This document shows, one piece after another, positions 1 through 10,149 of a stretch of 64,000 nucleotides of DNA. The translations under genes and the position numbers were made by a program. Origin of the DNA: an uncultured Ectothiorhodospiraceae bacterium. GTDB lineage: Bacteria > Pseudomonadota > Gammaproteobacteria > CAMYNG01. The first letter of the stretch is position 1. The number at the start of each line of letters is the position of its first letter. Location of the stretch: positions 62,001 through 126,000 of the forward strand of contig CAMYNG010000002.1 in assembly GCA_947259765.1 (NCBI GenBank). The letters run 5' to 3'. The notes beneath the pieces were generated by a model. The model had not been told where the DNA came from, searched no databases, and worked only from the letters and a program-made list of their open reading frames with translations.

Positions 1-69
1 CTTGTTAAGCTTATGAAGACGGGCGCGAAAATTACTCGCTTTTTGGGCAAGAGCGACAGCAAACGCTAG
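1..69 (+). CDS. C-terminal end of a CDS truncated by the window edge (...LVKLMKTGAKITRFLGKSDSKR*)
   Basis: Open frame 1 from base 1 to TAG at 67-69; basic C-terminal tail. Too short for family assignment. Confidence 0.3.
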   Translation, partial: LVKLMKTGAKITRFLGKSDSKR

Positions 70-203
70 CCACTCACAGACTCAATACAAGGATATTCGC
101 TGTGTTTACCAGAAAGTACGCCGGAATACGCAGGCAAACTGACTCAAGCTCCGGCTTTTGACCACACGGTAGGAACTAAGCGGAAACATCTCAGCAGGAA
201 ATA

Positions 204-1208
204 TCAAGGATACTGGTAGAGACTAGAAGGTATATACAGAAGCTTTACCTTTGCGATCTGTTCAACCTGAGATTGTATCTCCGCACCCAGATCCTCGATA
301 TTGGGTGGTCTCTCTGTTCCGCTGATAACAATCTTTACCTTATGTCCAGAGACCAAAACGGATTTGATTATAAAGTTAGAAGGATATTGACCCACCCATT
401 GGTTAGCGATGGTCGTGATTCTTGCCTGAGCGATGCTATCACGCGCTACTCTAATGGTTGCAATCGATAGGGGAATCGCAACGAGCAGGACAGCAAGGGT
501 CACAATTTCGTAAGCCGCGCGTTTTTTTGGACGACTCATATCGGATTTTACGGCCGCCCCTAGTCCCAAGAGAGCAAAAACAGCACCCCCAGCCAACAGG
601 ATCGAAAACAAGTTGGTCAGAAACAACAGCAGGGCGCCCCATGCATCTGCCCATTGTGCCGCTGATATCGCGATACCTACCACACACAAGGGCGGTACCA
701 GCGCAATGGATATGGCGACGCCTGGTATAGAGTCTGCAATTTCCTTGCGGCTCATGGCATAGGCACCCGCGGTGCCTGCTGCCAGAGCGATGATGAGATC
801 AAGCACCCGTGGTACAACGCGGGCGGTTATCTGAGAATTAGTTTCAAAATCGACAACATGAATTCCCAGCCTGCCGAGCCCCGCGGAGACGATGATTACA
901 CCGAGTGTACCGGCCACCACCAGCAGACTGGAGCGCCATGCGCGCCGCGCATTTCCCATGACCAATGCGGCCGTAGTCGCCACGATCGGAATCATCAGCG
1001 GCGCAATGAGCATGGCGCCAATCACGGTTGCGGTCGAATCTGCGACTATTCCCGGTGTCGCAATTACAGCGGATAGGAATAGGAGAAGGGAGAACTGAGC
1101 GACATGTCGCTGTTTTCTCTCGCCCTCGAAGAAGAGTTTGCCCTCAAGTTCCGGCAAATCCGCTGACGTGAATTTTTTAATTTTTAGTTTTTCTATTAGG
1201 TTTGCCAC
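204..1208 (-). CDS. DUF389 family membrane protein
   Basis: 334-aa ORF; multiple TM segments with DUF389-like motif 'ATPGIVADSTATVIGAMLIAPLMIPI'. Confidence 0.85.
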   Translation of the reverse strand: MANLIEKLKIKKFTSADLPELEGKLFFEGERKQRHVAQFSLLLFLSAVIATPGIVADSTATVIGAMLIAPLMIPIVATTAALVMGNARRAWRSSLLVVAGTLGVIIVSAGLGRLGIHVVDFETNSQITARVVPRVLDLIIALAAGTAGAYAMSRKEIADSIPGVAISIALVPPLCVVGIAISAAQWADAWGALLLFLTNLFSILLAGGAVFALLGLGAAVKSDMSRPKKRAAYEIVTLAVLLVAIPLSIATIRVARDSIAQARITTIANQWVGQYPSNFIIKSVLVSGHKVKIVISGTERPPNIEDLGAEIQSQVEQIAKVKLLYIPSSLYQYP

Positions 1209-1238
1209 GAGATTAACCTCCTGCCCCTTTTAGTCTCG

Positions 1239-1901
1239 TTAAAAATGTATAACACTCAACCCAGCCTTACTCATATACTCGTGCAGCGTATTGTGTTCGT
1301 CAAAAATCTGAGCGACTTTGTAGGTATATGGGTCTACTTCGAGAGTAACCGGGTCAGGCCGAGGTAGTTTTGCCTGTCCCCCATCAACAGATACAAGTAT
1401 AAATCTATCAATTAAGCCGCCAGCATAAGAAAGATCATACCAGTAGCTATTTGCTGTTGGATCCGGATGCGTAATCGCCCATGATTCACTGAAGTCTTTA
1501 ACATGAATCCCATCTTCATCATAGCGAACCCTGATACGCAAGCGAGGATCTTCTTTCAGGAAGGCCTCTACCGCCCGATTTGTTTCAATCGATTTCCAGT
1601 CGAGTTTTGGATTTGATGATGTTATAAAATCCAAGATCTGATCATAATTCATGTCCCTCACTGGCTTTCTATCTGGCAACACGTATCGAGCGATAGAAGG
1701 ACTTACAAATAAAAGTGAGCTAATCAACCCCAGAACATACGCTATCGGCTCTACATCTCTTCCTGATATCCAAATTACGCCAGTAAATAATGCGAGAGCA
1801 AAGAATAGAAGCGCAATTTCCCGTAGTGAGTGAGCATTTGCCTTGGCCCATATTGCCAGCCTAATGACTTTGTTACTTTTTCTTATAGAATCAATACCCA
1901 T
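1239..1901 (-). CDS. hypothetical protein with two N-terminal TM segments
   Basis: 220-aa ORF; hydrophobic stretches 'IALLFFALALFTGVIWISG' and 'IAYVLGLISSLLFVSPSIA'. Confidence 0.65.
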   Translation of the reverse strand: MGIDSIRKSNKVIRLAIWAKANAHSLREIALLFFALALFTGVIWISGRDVEPIAYVLGLISSLLFVSPSIARYVLPDRKPVRDMNYDQILDFITSSNPKLDWKSIETNRAVEAFLKEDPRLRIRVRYDEDGIHVKDFSESWAITHPDPTANSYWYDLSYAGGLIDRFILVSVDGGQAKLPRPDPVTLEVDPYTYKVAQIFDEHNTLHEYMSKAGLSVIHF

Positions 1902-2129
1902 TACTAATTACACATTGTGAATTGATCAAAAAATAGCCTACCGTCACTGTTAATTTTTTACTGTTAACGTGCCCAAGTCAACGAGTTACCAACTCCCTTC
2001 CCTTGCGCAAGTAAAAATCTGGCTGGTCTAATCCACAAATTTCTCCAGCAGGATTTAACTGTCTCGTGAATGAACTACACTTGCAGTAGGATAGTTACCA
2101 AATCAGCGTTGCTAAGGGAGGATTTGAAA

Positions 2130-2351
2130 ATGGTCGACGTCACACTTCATCTGGACGAAAACCTGACTCATAACGATCGGGAAACCTTGCGCGACCGGAT
2201 TCTTGCCTACAAAGGTGTTGAAGCTGCGGACTATACCGACGCCACGCCACACCTGATGATTATTGAATACAACCCGGCGGTGGCTGATTCGTCTGAGTTT
2301 ATCAGCCTGGCCAAAGAGCAAGGTGTTCACGCCGAGCTGATCGGCCTGTAG
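2130..2351 (+). CDS. small HMA-like / ferredoxin-fold protein
   Basis: Start MVDVTLHLDENLTHNDRETLRDRILAYKGVEAADY preceded by GGGAGG; 73 aa with beta-alpha-beta character. Confidence 0.65.
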   Translation: MVDVTLHLDENLTHNDRETLRDRILAYKGVEAADYTDATPHLMIIEYNPAVADSSEFISLAKEQGVHAELIGL

Positions 2352-2763
2352 TCGCCGCGCACAACTCCAGGCTCGAGCAACAAATCCGTCCGCGGGTCGG
2401 GCGTAATTCCCAGACAACCGTTTCCGGGGAAGCGGAAACCGCTTGCCGCTGTCTGCCCACCAGTGAATATTCGTGTACGGGGTGACCAATTTTGTCACTC
2501 CCGGCGTCAACCAGCGTCGTACTCTTGTCACCGCCTGTCACCACGCCGTCAGCCCCCGCCGCGCGGCCGTCATAGAACCGATAGCCACGTCTGTTCTACC
2601 GTGAACCTGACCCGCGGTTGCGGTTTTGCAGGGCTTCATTCTTCTGGCACAAGGTTTGCAACTTAACTTTCACACATTGAGAACGGTTCAACGGCAAGGC
2701 CGCCACTGGATTTTCGGCCTCGACTCAGGAGCAAACGGCTTTAAGCGTTTGGAACATAGTGAC

Positions 2764-2955
2764 ATGAAACCGAACCCGTCTTTACAGACCGCATTCAGCA
2801 TTAGTTATCAGGGCGACAGGGTGATCCTGTGCGGTGCCGCCGACGCAATTCATAGTGAAGCACGCAGGATCCTCAACCGCTTCGCCAGCAGCGGCCGACC
2901 CCTGCGTATTAAGAATCACGGTCCGGACTGCATCATTCTTTCAAGCAATCTATAA
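2764..2955 (+). CDS. small hypothetical protein
   Basis: 63-aa ORF MKPNPSLQTAFSISYQGDRVILCGAADAIHSEARRIL...; weak RBS. Could extend to the ATG at 2626. Confidence 0.35.
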   Translation: MKPNPSLQTAFSISYQGDRVILCGAADAIHSEARRILNRFASSGRPLRIKNHGPDCIILSSNL

Positions 2956-2989
2956 GCTTGGCGTTCAACGAACAACGGAAACCTGCCAC

Positions 2990-3019
2990 ACAAAAAAAAG
3001 CGGGCCAGGCGGCCCGCTT
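2990..3019 (-). terminator. intrinsic terminator for the ParA-side minus-strand transcript
   Basis: Stem AGCGGGCC (2999-3006) / GGCCCGCT (3011-3018); A-run 2992-2999 becomes a U-tract on the minus strand. Confidence 0.8.
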
Positions 3020-3114
3020 CAGGGTTGAGCTCGATCTAACTGCGTCGAGCCGGGAGGAAACAGATCGGCTGTCGTACAGTTGCCAATGCCTTAAAAGTGT
3101 TAGCCATGCAAGCG

Positions 3115-3942
3115 TTACTGGAACGCCAGTGCTGGATCCAACTGTCGCTCTTCGGCCACCACCGCAATTGACGTCACCGGTGGTACAGCCTCCTTCTCGG
3201 GCGTTGCCATTTCCGCTGCCAGATGTCGATAGTCCGTCGCCACCTGGGAACTCGAGGCATAATCAATAATTGGCAAGCCTTTGCAGACGGCCTCGCGCAC
3301 CCGCACCGTGTAGTGCACCATCAATGGCAAAATCTCGTCAGGATAACGCTCCCAGATCTGCCGTAAAAAGGATCGCGCCAACCGCGTACGACTATCCACC
3401 ATGGTAGGCAGAATGCGAAATGGAATTTGAGTGTCGTGCCGCTCCTCAAGTTCGTGAATCAGTTTGGTCAGGCGATTGGCGCTGTCCACGCCAAATAAGC
3501 TCATCTCCACCGGCACCAGAACTTCGTCCGCTGCCAATAATGCATTGACTGTGAGTAGACCCAAATTCGGCGGGCAATCAATAATCGCGTAGTCGTATTC
3601 GCGCGACAAACAACCCAGTTTTAAAGCCAATTCCTTCTCGCGCGGCCAGTCCGCCAACAGGGCCTCGGCATCAGCGAGCTTACGGGTCGCCGGAATAAGG
3701 TCGATACCGGCCACCACGTCCGGAATTATCACATCATTGATTTCGGCACGATTGGCAAACACTTCATAGAGTCCGAAATCGTTCCAGCACTGCATACTGA
3801 CGCCGAGTGTCGCGTGGCCCTGCGGGTCCAGATCCACCAGTACAACTGACGAGCCCCGCCAGCCGAGACACGCCGCCAGGTTAATGGCGCTGGTCGTTTT
3901 CCCACAGCCTCCCTTGCTGTTAACAACGGCAATTGTTTTCAT
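3115..3942 (-). CDS. ParA/MinD-family partitioning ATPase
   Basis: Starts MKTIAVVNSKGGCGKTTSAINLAACL (deviant Walker A KGGCGKTT); 'DLDPQGHAT' and 'IIDCPPNLG' motifs. Confidence 0.93.
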   Translation of the reverse strand: MKTIAVVNSKGGCGKTTSAINLAACLGWRGSSVVLVDLDPQGHATLGVSMQCWNDFGLYEVFANRAEINDVIIPDVVAGIDLIPATRKLADAEALLADWPREKELALKLGCLSREYDYAIIDCPPNLGLLTVNALLAADEVLVPVEMSLFGVDSANRLTKLIHELEERHDTQIPFRILPTMVDSRTRLARSFLRQIWERYPDEILPLMVHYTVRVREAVCKGLPIIDYASSSQVATDYRHLAAEMATPEKEAVPPVTSIAVVAEERQLDPALAFQ

Positions 3943-4034
3943 CTCCTGCCCCTCCTTGTTGTCACCGACCACACTGACCGGTGTTTTTGTAGCCCTGACC
4001 GACGACAAACTGCACCCGGCCCGGGATGTAATCG

Positions 4035-4526
4035 CTAACCCGTTCGCCTCTTGGAATTTGTACTTTCCGGTACCGACTCTGGTACGGCGTTTGGTGCCTC
4101 AAACAAATCGGCTTGTACAGGGGCCGAGGGCTCGCCGGCTCGGCGCTCCACTTCACGTTGAAATTGCGCAATATCGAGGATCCACTCCTGCCCTGTCAGC
4201 GCCTCGAAAGCAGACTCACCCTGAAACACCAGCACGGTGTCACCGGTGGCGACAACCGCAAGCTCCGACAATGGCCGCCGGGCCTGCGGCAGAAACGCAA
4301 TCAGTGCCGTCAGGCTCTTGCGGATACGCTGCAACGGGATACCGGCATCGATAAGCTGTCGCGCGGCACGAATGGCAATCAGATCGGCAAACACATAGCG
4401 GGCATGACCACCGCGGGAGTATGCAGAAGGGACAACAAGCGCCGTCTTGCGCCAGTAGCTAAGCTGGCGGACAGTGGCGCCAGTAATTCGGGCGGCCTGG
4501 GGAGTGGAGAAACCCGACTCGGTCAT
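4035..4526 (-). CDS. MerR-family transcriptional regulator
   Basis: N-terminal 'FSTPQAARITGATVRQLSYWRKTALVVPSAYSRGGHARYVFADLIAI' winged-HTH MerR pattern. Confidence 0.88.
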   Translation of the reverse strand: MTESGFSTPQAARITGATVRQLSYWRKTALVVPSAYSRGGHARYVFADLIAIRAARQLIDAGIPLQRIRKSLTALIAFLPQARRPLSELAVVATGDTVLVFQGESAFEALTGQEWILDIAQFQREVERRAGEPSAPVQADLFEAPNAVPESVPESTNSKRRTG

Positions 4527-4562
4527 ACGGACCTCGCTCGCAGGGAGTTCCTTATACGAATA

Positions 4563-4615
4563 GTCGGTTTTAAGGCAAAGTCAAGAAAACCGACAAAAAA
4601 ACCGTTTTTTGTCGG
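4563..4615 (-). promoter_or_regulatory. overlapping alternative hairpins in the leader upstream of the merR-like gene
   Basis: CCGACAAAAAA (4590-4600)/TTTTTTGTCGG (4605-4615), and GTCGGTTTT (4563-4571)/AAAACCGAC (4586-4594); the two share 4590-4594. Confidence 0.55.
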
Positions 4616-4630
4616 CTTTTAGCTATCTTA

Positions 4631-4978
4631 TCAATCCAACAGAACCACGGATGTTTCCGCCGTTTGCCGGTCAATCTGCAACTCGACTTCACAATACTCA
4701 CTCTGTTCATCGACCGGCGTGGGGTCGTCGGCACAATTACAACCGGCAACCACTCCTGTGTAAAAAATCCCAGCCCTGGCGCGAATACAGGTTTCACTTT
4801 CACGCACCCGAAGAATCATCACAGTAAGGTTCGTATCCAGGGCATGGCTGCCGGTTGTCATTCCCTGTTGCAGGGGAAGTTGATCCACACTGAACTGCTC
4901 AAGCTCCCGTTTGAGAACATCTTCAAAATCGGGACGTCCCCAGGCGCCCAGCGCGTGCGTCAGAAGAAGTGTCTTCAC
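4631..4978 (-). CDS. hypothetical protein
   Basis: 115-aa ORF MKTLLLTHALGAWGRPDFEDVLKRELEQ...; same strand as merR/parA. Confidence 0.6.
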   Translation of the reverse strand: MKTLLLTHALGAWGRPDFEDVLKRELEQFSVDQLPLQQGMTTGSHALDTNLTVMILRVRESETCIRARAGIFYTGVVAGCNCADDPTPVDEQSEYCEVELQIDRQTAETSVVLLD

Positions 4979-5014
4979 GGGCAGCCCGATGAACTCATAA
5001 AACGGACACCTCGA

Positions 5015-7015
5015 TTATCCCTTTGCCGGCTTGTACCAGATGGGCGAGGTGTACCCGCGTTCTGTAGTGGTCATCGGCACTTCTTTCGGCATCGTCAGTT
5101 TGAAGTACTTCGCATCATAAGCAGTCCAGCGCGGCGTCGGAATTTCAATGACGCGTGCATAGTAAAAGGCGCTCTGCGTGGCGTCGAAGTCAGGATCCGT
5201 CCAAACGGTGAGCAATTCGGTTGCGCCGATGGTATTGGTCCAGGATGCATCGGCAACATTTACCGTGTTACCCACCGGGGGTAACTTGCCGGTCTTGGCA
5301 TCCGGTTTTCGATCACCAGACCACGCTACGTCATAGACTTTTTCATGCAGCTTGCCCTTGGCATCCAACCAACCCTTGATGACTTGAATACGATCCAGAT
5401 TGCCACCGACAGGATCCTTCAATGCGGCCACCATGAAGGTGGGTTTGGTTTTTCCTTTCGGGGTCCTGGGCAGATTGCCACCCATGGGCACGCCCTTGGC
5501 ATAGCCGACGCGCGCAGGTCTTCGGCTTGCGGCATCCGCTTTGTTAAACTCCCAACCACCAAAGAAGCGTACGGTCATACGACTGCCGGTCGTCGCATAA
5601 GTCTCCTTGCGCTGCATGGCTTCGAAAATTGACTCGCGCGTATTTTCTGTGGCCCACACCGCGGCATAACCTGAGGCTACCGGTGCGTAACCTTTGTACT
5701 CTTTATCCCCCATCTTGGCCATGGGGTGCTTGTAACGCTCTTTTTCCGGCTCGCCACCGGTATGTTTACCAAAGAAATTGTCTTCGCCCGCCGTTGCCAA
5801 TGCAGTATGACTGTCAGTCGAACCAATCATGCCGAATTGATAAGGATTGGTGCCTAATTTTTCCCCCAGGCGCAGACCAATCTTTAACGCCGAGCGAGCA
5901 TATTCATATTGCAGCATGTCATTTTTCTTGAGTTCGCTCAGATCCAGATTACCCTGGTCCCAGGTTTCATAGTCGGCAAACTCGTCGTTGGGCGAGAGAA
6001 AGGGATGGGCTTCGCCGTCACCTTTGATCTGCGTCACCTCGTAAAGCGGCTCCCAGCGCGCACGAGTCTTTGCATACTGCTTATTCACCTTTTTACCGAG
6101 TGCTTTGCTCTCCGGAAACATGATGCCGTTACTTAGATTGCCGTTGTGGGCAATGGCGAGTACCTGCCCGGCGGTCTTTGCTTCATAATCAGACATCCAT
6201 TTCCATAAATCGACTGGGTTCGTGCTACCCATTGGGGGCGTAGCGGTAAACGGTTCCATCAGCTTTGCACGACTTGCTCCGTCCCGATACACCACAACAC
6301 GATGTAGATTGTTGCCCTTGATCAGCGATGTCCATTCATAACCGATAAAAGCTGTAAACGTACCCGGGTCATTCGCCGCCTCGGCTGCGTTGATGGTGTC
6401 ATCCCAGGTAGAACGATAGACTCCGGAACCCGGCAAGACCTGCAAATCTACGGGAATTGTGCCTTGCGAGAATTCGCCTATAATCTCTGCCGCTGCCTGC
6501 ACGCTCTCCTGACCGCCCGCTTTGATCATTCCATGCCAGCGGCGCCCTTTCTCGTTCGCCATCACAAAGGGCGCGCCTTCCTGTAATTTTGGAAACAGGC
6601 CCATGTTGTCCGAATGATCGGCAACAACAAGAAAATCAAGTGGCCGCGACAGCCGTACCGGTTGTCCTGTAGAGGAGATCACTTCCTCTCCCTTGGCGAA
6701 ACGATAGGCGTCGGGGGGAAGCAAACGCGCGCCGAAGGAACCGGCATCAAACGACACTGCGGTGTGAAGATGGGTATCTCCCCACAGGGGTCGGGTTGGA
6801 TAGTTGGTTTGCGCATAGGGAGAATAAGGCGGCTTGGTCTCCGAGCTACCCAGGGAAGATTTGTCGTCGGTGACGATGCCGCCACCTGCCGCAGCTACGC
6901 CTTGACTTACTCCGAAAACCAGACCAAAGACCAGCGGTAATATTGCCTGCGGTAATTTATGGTTTATCGTTTGACGCAAACTTCCAGACGCATCACTCGT
7001 TACATTTTTGTTCAT
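5015..7015 (-). CDS. DUF3604 family secreted protein (PHP-like metal-dependent hydrolase fold)
   Basis: 666 aa; N-terminal hydrophobic signal; 'LWGDTHLHTAVSFDAGSFGARLLPPDAYRFAKGEEV' and 'FGMIGSTDSHTALATAGEDNFFGKHTG'. Confidence 0.9.
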   Translation of the reverse strand: MNKNVTSDASGSLRQTINHKLPQAILPLVFGLVFGVSQGVAAAGGGIVTDDKSSLGSSETKPPYSPYAQTNYPTRPLWGDTHLHTAVSFDAGSFGARLLPPDAYRFAKGEEVISSTGQPVRLSRPLDFLVVADHSDNMGLFPKLQEGAPFVMANEKGRRWHGMIKAGGQESVQAAAEIIGEFSQGTIPVDLQVLPGSGVYRSTWDDTINAAEAANDPGTFTAFIGYEWTSLIKGNNLHRVVVYRDGASRAKLMEPFTATPPMGSTNPVDLWKWMSDYEAKTAGQVLAIAHNGNLSNGIMFPESKALGKKVNKQYAKTRARWEPLYEVTQIKGDGEAHPFLSPNDEFADYETWDQGNLDLSELKKNDMLQYEYARSALKIGLRLGEKLGTNPYQFGMIGSTDSHTALATAGEDNFFGKHTGGEPEKERYKHPMAKMGDKEYKGYAPVASGYAAVWATENTRESIFEAMQRKETYATTGSRMTVRFFGGWEFNKADAASRRPARVGYAKGVPMGGNLPRTPKGKTKPTFMVAALKDPVGGNLDRIQVIKGWLDAKGKLHEKVYDVAWSGDRKPDAKTGKLPPVGNTVNVADASWTNTIGATELLTVWTDPDFDATQSAFYYARVIEIPTPRWTAYDAKYFKLTMPKEVPMTTTERGYTSPIWYKPAKG

Positions 7016-7083
7016 TTTTCTATCTCCCTTTGCAAGATACGACGATTGGTGAGTCGCCCCATTACTGTACTTGTCACTTCCAT

Positions 7084-7695
7084 TTAGGATACGGGCTGCC
7101 GAATAATCGTTTTCAAGTTTTCCGGTGCAGCTCGCCTTATATCACTTAAATAGACTTCATGGTGCTTGCCCTTTCGTTGCCGGCCGTTCTCTTCAATGAA
7201 CGAATGCACTTTTTCGACCGTTGGCCCCTCTTCGGAAAAAGGCCCGATATGCATTATTTGCGCAGCACGACCTTCGTTGAAAGTTTCAAACCTTACGGAC
7301 GACAACGCCAGCGGATTTTTCTTTCGCTCGACTTCCTCAATGGCCGTTTCTACCATCTTTTTTGAAATGAACTCTGGTTGCATGATCATTAGCGTCCATT
7401 TCCAATGATCTCTATCATTCGCGGTAAAGGCTGCCAAGTCATCCGCCCACCACAGCCCCTCAAGGGGTAAAACACCATAGTCAATTCCCAACTCACCCTT
7501 TTTAACCATAAACTTTAGCGTATAGGAAAGTGGGTACAAAACCTCAATCGCGTGCTGAAACTTCTTTGAGGTGTCCGGATCGCCTTGCCCATCAATTTGA
7601 AGAAAGTTCATCTGCGGCACATCGACAAACTCAACATTCCGGGACGACGGTCTGTAGAGATTTTTGAGTTCCTTTTTGAAGTTCCTTTTTTCCAC
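7084..7695 (-). CDS. GyrI-like domain-containing protein
   Basis: 'VEFVDVPQMNFLQIDGQGDPDTSKKFQHAIEVLYPLSYTLKFM' is characteristic; probable GTG start at 7695. Confidence 0.85.
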   Translation of the reverse strand: MEKRNFKKELKNLYRPSSRNVEFVDVPQMNFLQIDGQGDPDTSKKFQHAIEVLYPLSYTLKFMVKKGELGIDYGVLPLEGLWWADDLAAFTANDRDHWKWTLMIMQPEFISKKMVETAIEEVERKKNPLALSSVRFETFNEGRAAQIMHIGPFSEEGPTVEKVHSFIEENGRQRKGKHHEVYLSDIRRAAPENLKTIIRQPVS

Positions 7696-7808
7696 TTTTC
7701 CTCCACCTACGAGTAGGCCCACAACATGCACCCAGAGGGAATTGAGCTATTCTAATAGTGGGAGCTGACATTCAGCTCGTACACTGATCTCAAGCACCTT
7801 CTATAAGG

Positions 7809-8147
7809 TTATAAGGTGATAATCTGATCAGGCATATTCCCTGAGAGTGCCGAATACAGATTCGGAAAACAACCAATGGTGGCGCCGTCGACCAGTTTTT
7901 CGTCAATATTTCTTTCATAGCAACACTGATCGCAGCCCATGAGCAAAATATTCTGTTCTTTCGCTACTTTGGCCAGCCTCTCTCCAATCGGATCATTTTT
8001 TACCAGAACGTAATTATTATCCTCAAAGAAAAACATGCCAACAACTTCAACGCCGTGGGCTTTTTCCTCAAGCTGCGGAAGAATCATTTTGCCTAGTTTG
8101 TAGGACACGGTATGACCTTGAGTTGTAAATATGTAGGCGACTTTCAT
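7809..8147 (-). CDS. DsrE-like small protein
   Basis: 112 aa MKVAYIFTTQGHTVSYKLGKMILPQLEEKAHGVEVVGMFFFEDNNYVLV...GCDQCCYERNI; DsrE-like fold pattern with a Cys cluster. Confidence 0.75.
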   Translation of the reverse strand: MKVAYIFTTQGHTVSYKLGKMILPQLEEKAHGVEVVGMFFFEDNNYVLVKNDPIGERLAKVAKEQNILLMGCDQCCYERNIDEKLVDGATIGCFPNLYSALSGNMPDQIITL

Positions 8148-8254
8148 GAGAACCTCTTTTTGTTAATTAGTTGTTCGAAAGAAAATTTTCGACCTGTAAC
8201 CAATAGGCAGCTTAACAAACCTTAAAATTGGTGTTTGTTGCTCCAGCCCTACGC

Positions 8255-8587
8255 CTACTTTTTTGGTGGTAAAGATTCAACAAAGCGGGTGCAAACACCG
8301 ACCCATTTCGCAAGATCCGCGTCAGATTCGATGCCGCCTGGAGAAACATAAACCATGCCTTTCAGCGCCTTGCCGGTAAAATCCATTTCCCTTGCGTGCC
8401 TTTGTTTAAGGCTATGCTCATAATCGTTTGGACCCACTCGGGCCATAAGCGTGTCACCCACAATGCCACAGCACATGTGCCTTGAGACCATAAAACACAG
8501 CCCGCCAAACATCTTTTTCTCTTCAACGTCGAGGCGTTCCAGAAATTGCTCCCGAATCCTTTCCGCAAGACCTTCATCGTAAGCCAT
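8255..8587 (-). CDS. TfoX N-terminal domain protein
   Basis: 'VEEKKMFGGLCFMVSRHMCCGIVGDTLMARVGPNDYE' TfoX-N signature. Confidence 0.88.
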   Translation of the reverse strand: MAYDEGLAERIREQFLERLDVEEKKMFGGLCFMVSRHMCCGIVGDTLMARVGPNDYEHSLKQRHAREMDFTGKALKGMVYVSPGGIESDADLAKWVGVCTRFVESLPPKK

Positions 8588-8653
8588 TTTTTTCGTGCCC
8601 CCCCTTTCTTGTTTGAAAGTCCCTTTCCAGCCAGATGATAATTTTCGTGAATT

Positions 8654-9289
8654 CTATTTCCCAAGATATCTGTAATGTCCCGTTATAGGAAAGTCGAATA
8701 ACATGTCGTCAATTTTCGGTCCACTACCGATATTATGCGCAATGAGGGGTCTATTACCATCACTGGATCGTTCATCCACTACAATTCCAATATGCGGAAG
8801 ATTTCCCGGCAGCATCCATGTAACCAAATCTCCCGGTAGGTAGTTATCCGAATCTTCCGTAACTCTCAGAGAATCACCGAACCTACTGAAAAACACACGC
8901 AGGTTAGGTACGCGACGGTGGTCGATATTTGCATCCGGTTTTGACAGACCCCAAATTTTTCGCGAGGGATACACACTGAAGTTTGTAGACATATCCTCAT
9001 GTACTTCCTTTTGCAGATCTACACCAACTTTTCGAAGCGATCTCACCACGACATCGGTACACACCCCAATATTATGAGGTACATCGCCATTTGGGTATGC
9101 AATAGCAAAATATGACCCATCATAAATTACTGTGTGTTGCGCTCGCTCTTTTGCAGCTTGAACAAATTCAAACGCATTACTTCCGTAATTGGCTTCGCCA
9201 AATGCCGCTGAAAAGACGCAAAGCGATACCACAAACAAGCATAATTTTTTCAACACATTACACGCCCTGCAAACAAATGAAATCAACAA
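8654..9289 (-). CDS. DUF1287 domain-containing secreted protein
   Basis: Signal-like N-terminus; 'YFAIAYPNGDVPHNIGVCTDVVVRSLRKVGVDLQKEVHEDM' and 'YLPGDLVTWMLPGNLPHIGIVVD'. Confidence 0.88.
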   Translation of the reverse strand: MLISFVCRACNVLKKLCLFVVSLCVFSAAFGEANYGSNAFEFVQAAKERAQHTVIYDGSYFAIAYPNGDVPHNIGVCTDVVVRSLRKVGVDLQKEVHEDMSTNFSVYPSRKIWGLSKPDANIDHRRVPNLRVFFSRFGDSLRVTEDSDNYLPGDLVTWMLPGNLPHIGIVVDERSSDGNRPLIAHNIGSGPKIDDMLFDFPITGHYRYLGK

Positions 9290-9588
9290 ACCGAACCGAT
9301 ATACATTTGACCTTGAAGTCTCATCTGTCTGTTAAAGTCTCATCCATTTCCTTTTTGGACTTCAACAAACCAAGCTTTGTGGCGATACCCGGCGCAAAAA
9401 ATGACAAACTCTGACCCACCCAGCAAATCATTCCGACTATAACAATGGTGATGCCGATGGAAGCAATCATCCTTTAACCAGCCTTAAAATCGTATACACG
9501 TCTAACAATCTGCCGGTAAGAGAGACAATTTTTACTGGAAAGAATCTTATTCACATAAAACATGCAATCTCATTTTTTGATAGTAAAG

Positions 9589-10059
9589 CTATAAACTCAA
9601 ATCTGACAAGCTCAGGTGATCGTCCGGCCTCGGGCCAAGCGCCCAATGATACTTACGATCAGCCTCGTTAATTTGTAAATCATTGATACTTGCAATGCGA
9701 AATTTCATAAGTCCTGTTTCGTCAAATTCCCAGTTCTCGTTTCCATAAGAGCGAAACCAGCATCCAGTGTCATCATGCCACTCATATGCAAAACGCACCG
9801 CGATTCGTGCGTTTTGGAAAGCCCATATCTCCTTTATTAGACGATACTCCAGCTCTTTGGCCCATTTTTTCCGCAAAAAAATTTCAATTTCGTTTCGACC
9901 GTTGATGAACTCCGATCGATTTCGCCATTTACTGTCTACCGTATAGGCAAGCGCGATCTTTTCCGGGTTGCGTGTATTCCAGGCATTCTCCGCGGCACGC
10001 ACCTTCTGAATGGCAGTTTCATAGGTAAATGGCGGAAATGGTGGGCGACTATCGTCCAT
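9589..10059 (-). CDS. nuclear transport factor 2 / DUF1348 family protein
   Basis: 156 aa; '[47 protein letters not shown]' and '[24 protein letters not shown]'. Confidence 0.88.
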   Translation of the reverse strand: MDDSRPPFPPFTYETAIQKVRAAENAWNTRNPEKIALAYTVDSKWRNRSEFINGRNEIEIFLRKKWAKELEYRLIKEIWAFQNARIAVRFAYEWHDDTGCWFRSYGNENWEFDETGLMKFRIASINDLQINEADRKYHWALGPRPDDHLSLSDLSL

Positions 10060-10149
10060 GTCTAACTCTCCTTGAAATTTTGATTAAAATATACATCACT
10101 TACTGGGATTAAAGAACAAATGCCATAACATATATTCTTCGAGTACAAT

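Noticed and set aside
2112-2531. 139-aa minus-strand ORF
   Set aside because: Antisense to the small HMA-like gene, which has the better RBS and composition.
4113-4622. 169-aa plus-strand ORF
   Set aside because: Antisense to the MerR regulator gene and its leader; no domain character.
4664-5284. 206-aa plus-strand ORF
   Set aside because: Overlaps two minus-strand ORFs, including the DUF3604 protein; composition is not protein-like.
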